Shown: positions 63,299 to 64,000 of the stretch, one piece after another
Layout of the letters: every line of letters begins with the position of its first letter
How positions within the stretch are numbered: the stretch's first letter is position 1
NCBI RefSeq assembly: GCF_000375485.1
Contig: NZ_AQXE01000003.1
Coordinates: forward strand, 164,912 to 228,911
Source of the DNA: Desulfovibrio oxyclinae DSM 11498
Lineage (GTDB): Bacteria; Desulfobacterota; Desulfovibrionia; Desulfovibrionales; Desulfovibrionaceae
DNA: 64,000 nt
Direction of reading: 5' to 3'
Notes under the pieces: generated by a model
The model's input: only the letters and a program-made list of their open reading frames with translations
Databases searched by the model: none
Told to the model about the DNA's origin: nothing
Position numbers and translations under genes: made by a program

Positions 63299-63967
63299 AT
63301 GTCTCCCGCAGCAGTACGAATCATCCCTTTCGCCGTTTACATGGCCTTCATTGCCCTGGCAGAACTGGCCGCTTTTCTTCCCGAAGAGACGCTCGCACCT
63401 GACTTTTTCGATACGTTCTATCCACTCCGGGCCGGGCTGACCGGGCTGCTCCTCTGGTTTTTCAGAAAACACTACACCGAAATCCGCTGGAATGAACTCG
63501 CCGACGCACGGGTGACCCCGGTCACCATCGCAGTCGGCGTCCTGCTTTGCGGCGCGTGGGTGAATATGGACTGGGCATTTGCCATACAGGGCGAACTCAC
63601 CCCGTACGATCCCGGAACCACCGGCACGGCAATGGTCCTGATGCTGACTGCCCGTGTCGCGGGTGCGGTGCTGGTGGTTCCCGTCATGGAAGAACTCTTC
63701 TGGCGCTCTTTCCTTGCCCGCTATCTCGTAAACAGGGATTTCCCGAAGGTCCGCCCCGGGGCGATCACCATGGTCGCCGTGGTCGCGACCTCCGTCCTCT
63801 TCGGGCTGGAGCACAACCTCTGGCTGGCCGGGATACTGGCCGGTCTTGTGTTCACCTTCATATACATGCGCACCGGCAGTCTGGCCCAGACCATCCTTTG
63901 CCACGCGATCACGAACGGCGCGCTTGCGGCATACGTACTCGGAACCGGAGACTGGCGTTTCTGGTAG
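63299..63967 (+). CDS. CAAX-type (CPBP) membrane protease of EPS/exosortase loci
   Basis: 222 residues with about seven helices. The CPBP/Abi motif is EELFWRSFLAR (EExxxR), followed by FGLEHN and CHAITNG, giving the Glu, Arg and His ligands of the intramembrane metalloprotease. The start region and length match the CAAX-protease-related protein found in PEP-CTERM/exosortase gene clusters. It is 22 bp after the fusion-protein gene. Its substrate is unknown. The remaining 33 bp of the window contain no feature. Confidence 0.87.
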   Translation: MSPAAVRIIPFAVYMAFIALAELAAFLPEETLAPDFFDTFYPLRAGLTGLLLWFFRKHYTEIRWNELADARVTPVTIAVGVLLCGAWVNMDWAFAIQGELTPYDPGTTGTAMVLMLTARVAGAVLVVPVMEELFWRSFLARYLVNRDFPKVRPGAITMVAVVATSVLFGLEHNLWLAGILAGLVFTFIYMRTGSLAQTILCHAITNGALAAYVLGTGDWRFW

Positions 63968-64000
63968 TGTCAAGAGCTTCCGAACATTCTGTCGGGCAAG

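Overview
The window is GC-rich, densely packed DNA from a free-living anaerobe, most likely a marine or halophilic member of the Desulfovibrionaceae (Pseudodesulfovibrio-like). Pointers are a 39-residue desulforedoxin, a neelaredoxin-type superoxide reductase, an oxygen-sensitive glycyl-radical ribonucleotide reductase, Fe-S serine dehydratases, an N-type (Na+) ATPase, betaine uptake genes, many two-component systems, and no tRNA, rRNA, CRISPR array, phage or insertion sequence. The taxonomic call is an inference from gene content, not from a database match.

Layout. 1-6100 (+): the end of a phospholipase D/VTT membrane fusion, an endonuclease/exonuclease/phosphatase-family protein, an MBL-fold/rhodanese protein, a LuxR-type regulator with a pseudo-receiver, then an oxygen-defence group (ligand-less SOR-like protein, superoxide reductase, universal stress protein). 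6200-9550 (-): desulforedoxin, PsiE-like protein, L-lactate dehydrogenase and a soluble hybrid histidine kinase. 9733-16325 (+): a complete nine-gene N-ATPase operon (atpDCQRBEFAG). 16512-21607 (+): a five-gene peptide/nickel-type ABC importer. 21645-24919 (-): BCCT betaine transporter, glycine-betaine-type binding protein and a trypsin-like protease. 25181-35568: a divergent sensor kinase and NtrC-family regulator, then TRAP transporter dctPQM and two serine-dehydratase-family enzymes. 35769-38430 (+): cobalamin riboswitch, anaerobic NrdD and a small unknown protein. 38676-39395 (+): a membrane protein with a degenerate GGDEF domain.

39396-63967 is a large exopolysaccharide locus of the type associated with exosortase/PEP-CTERM systems. 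It has three transcription units: (i) epsI-prsK-prsR-glmS-like-GT2-GT4 (-); (ii) prsT (TPR lipoprotein), priming sugar transferase, Wza-like exporter, Wzz-like chain-length protein, tyrosine autokinase, ExeA-like ATPase and an outer-membrane barrel (-); (iii) a UDP-sugar epimerase, a DevCAB-like ABC exporter and a CAAX-type protease (+). No exosortase gene is visible in the window.

The best candidate for new biology is the regulatory wiring of this locus. A near-palindrome TCCG(A/G)CA(A/G)AGTCGGA occurs upstream of epsI-prsKR and again in the divergent prsT/epimerase intergenic region. Sigma-54-like -24/-12 elements point into all three units at distances usual for an enhancer-binding protein, which suggests that PrsR (a sigma-54 activator) controls the whole locus including itself. 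A separate parallel circuit is suggested for the dctPQM unit, where the palindrome GGGAC-N4-GTCCC appears both in front of the NtrC-type regulator gene and upstream of a sigma-54-like promoter before dctP. Other points of interest are the ligand-less SOR paralogue next to the real SOR, a 948-residue GlmS-like enzyme with an insertion inside its glutaminase domain, and a B12 riboswitch in front of a B12-independent ribonucleotide reductase.
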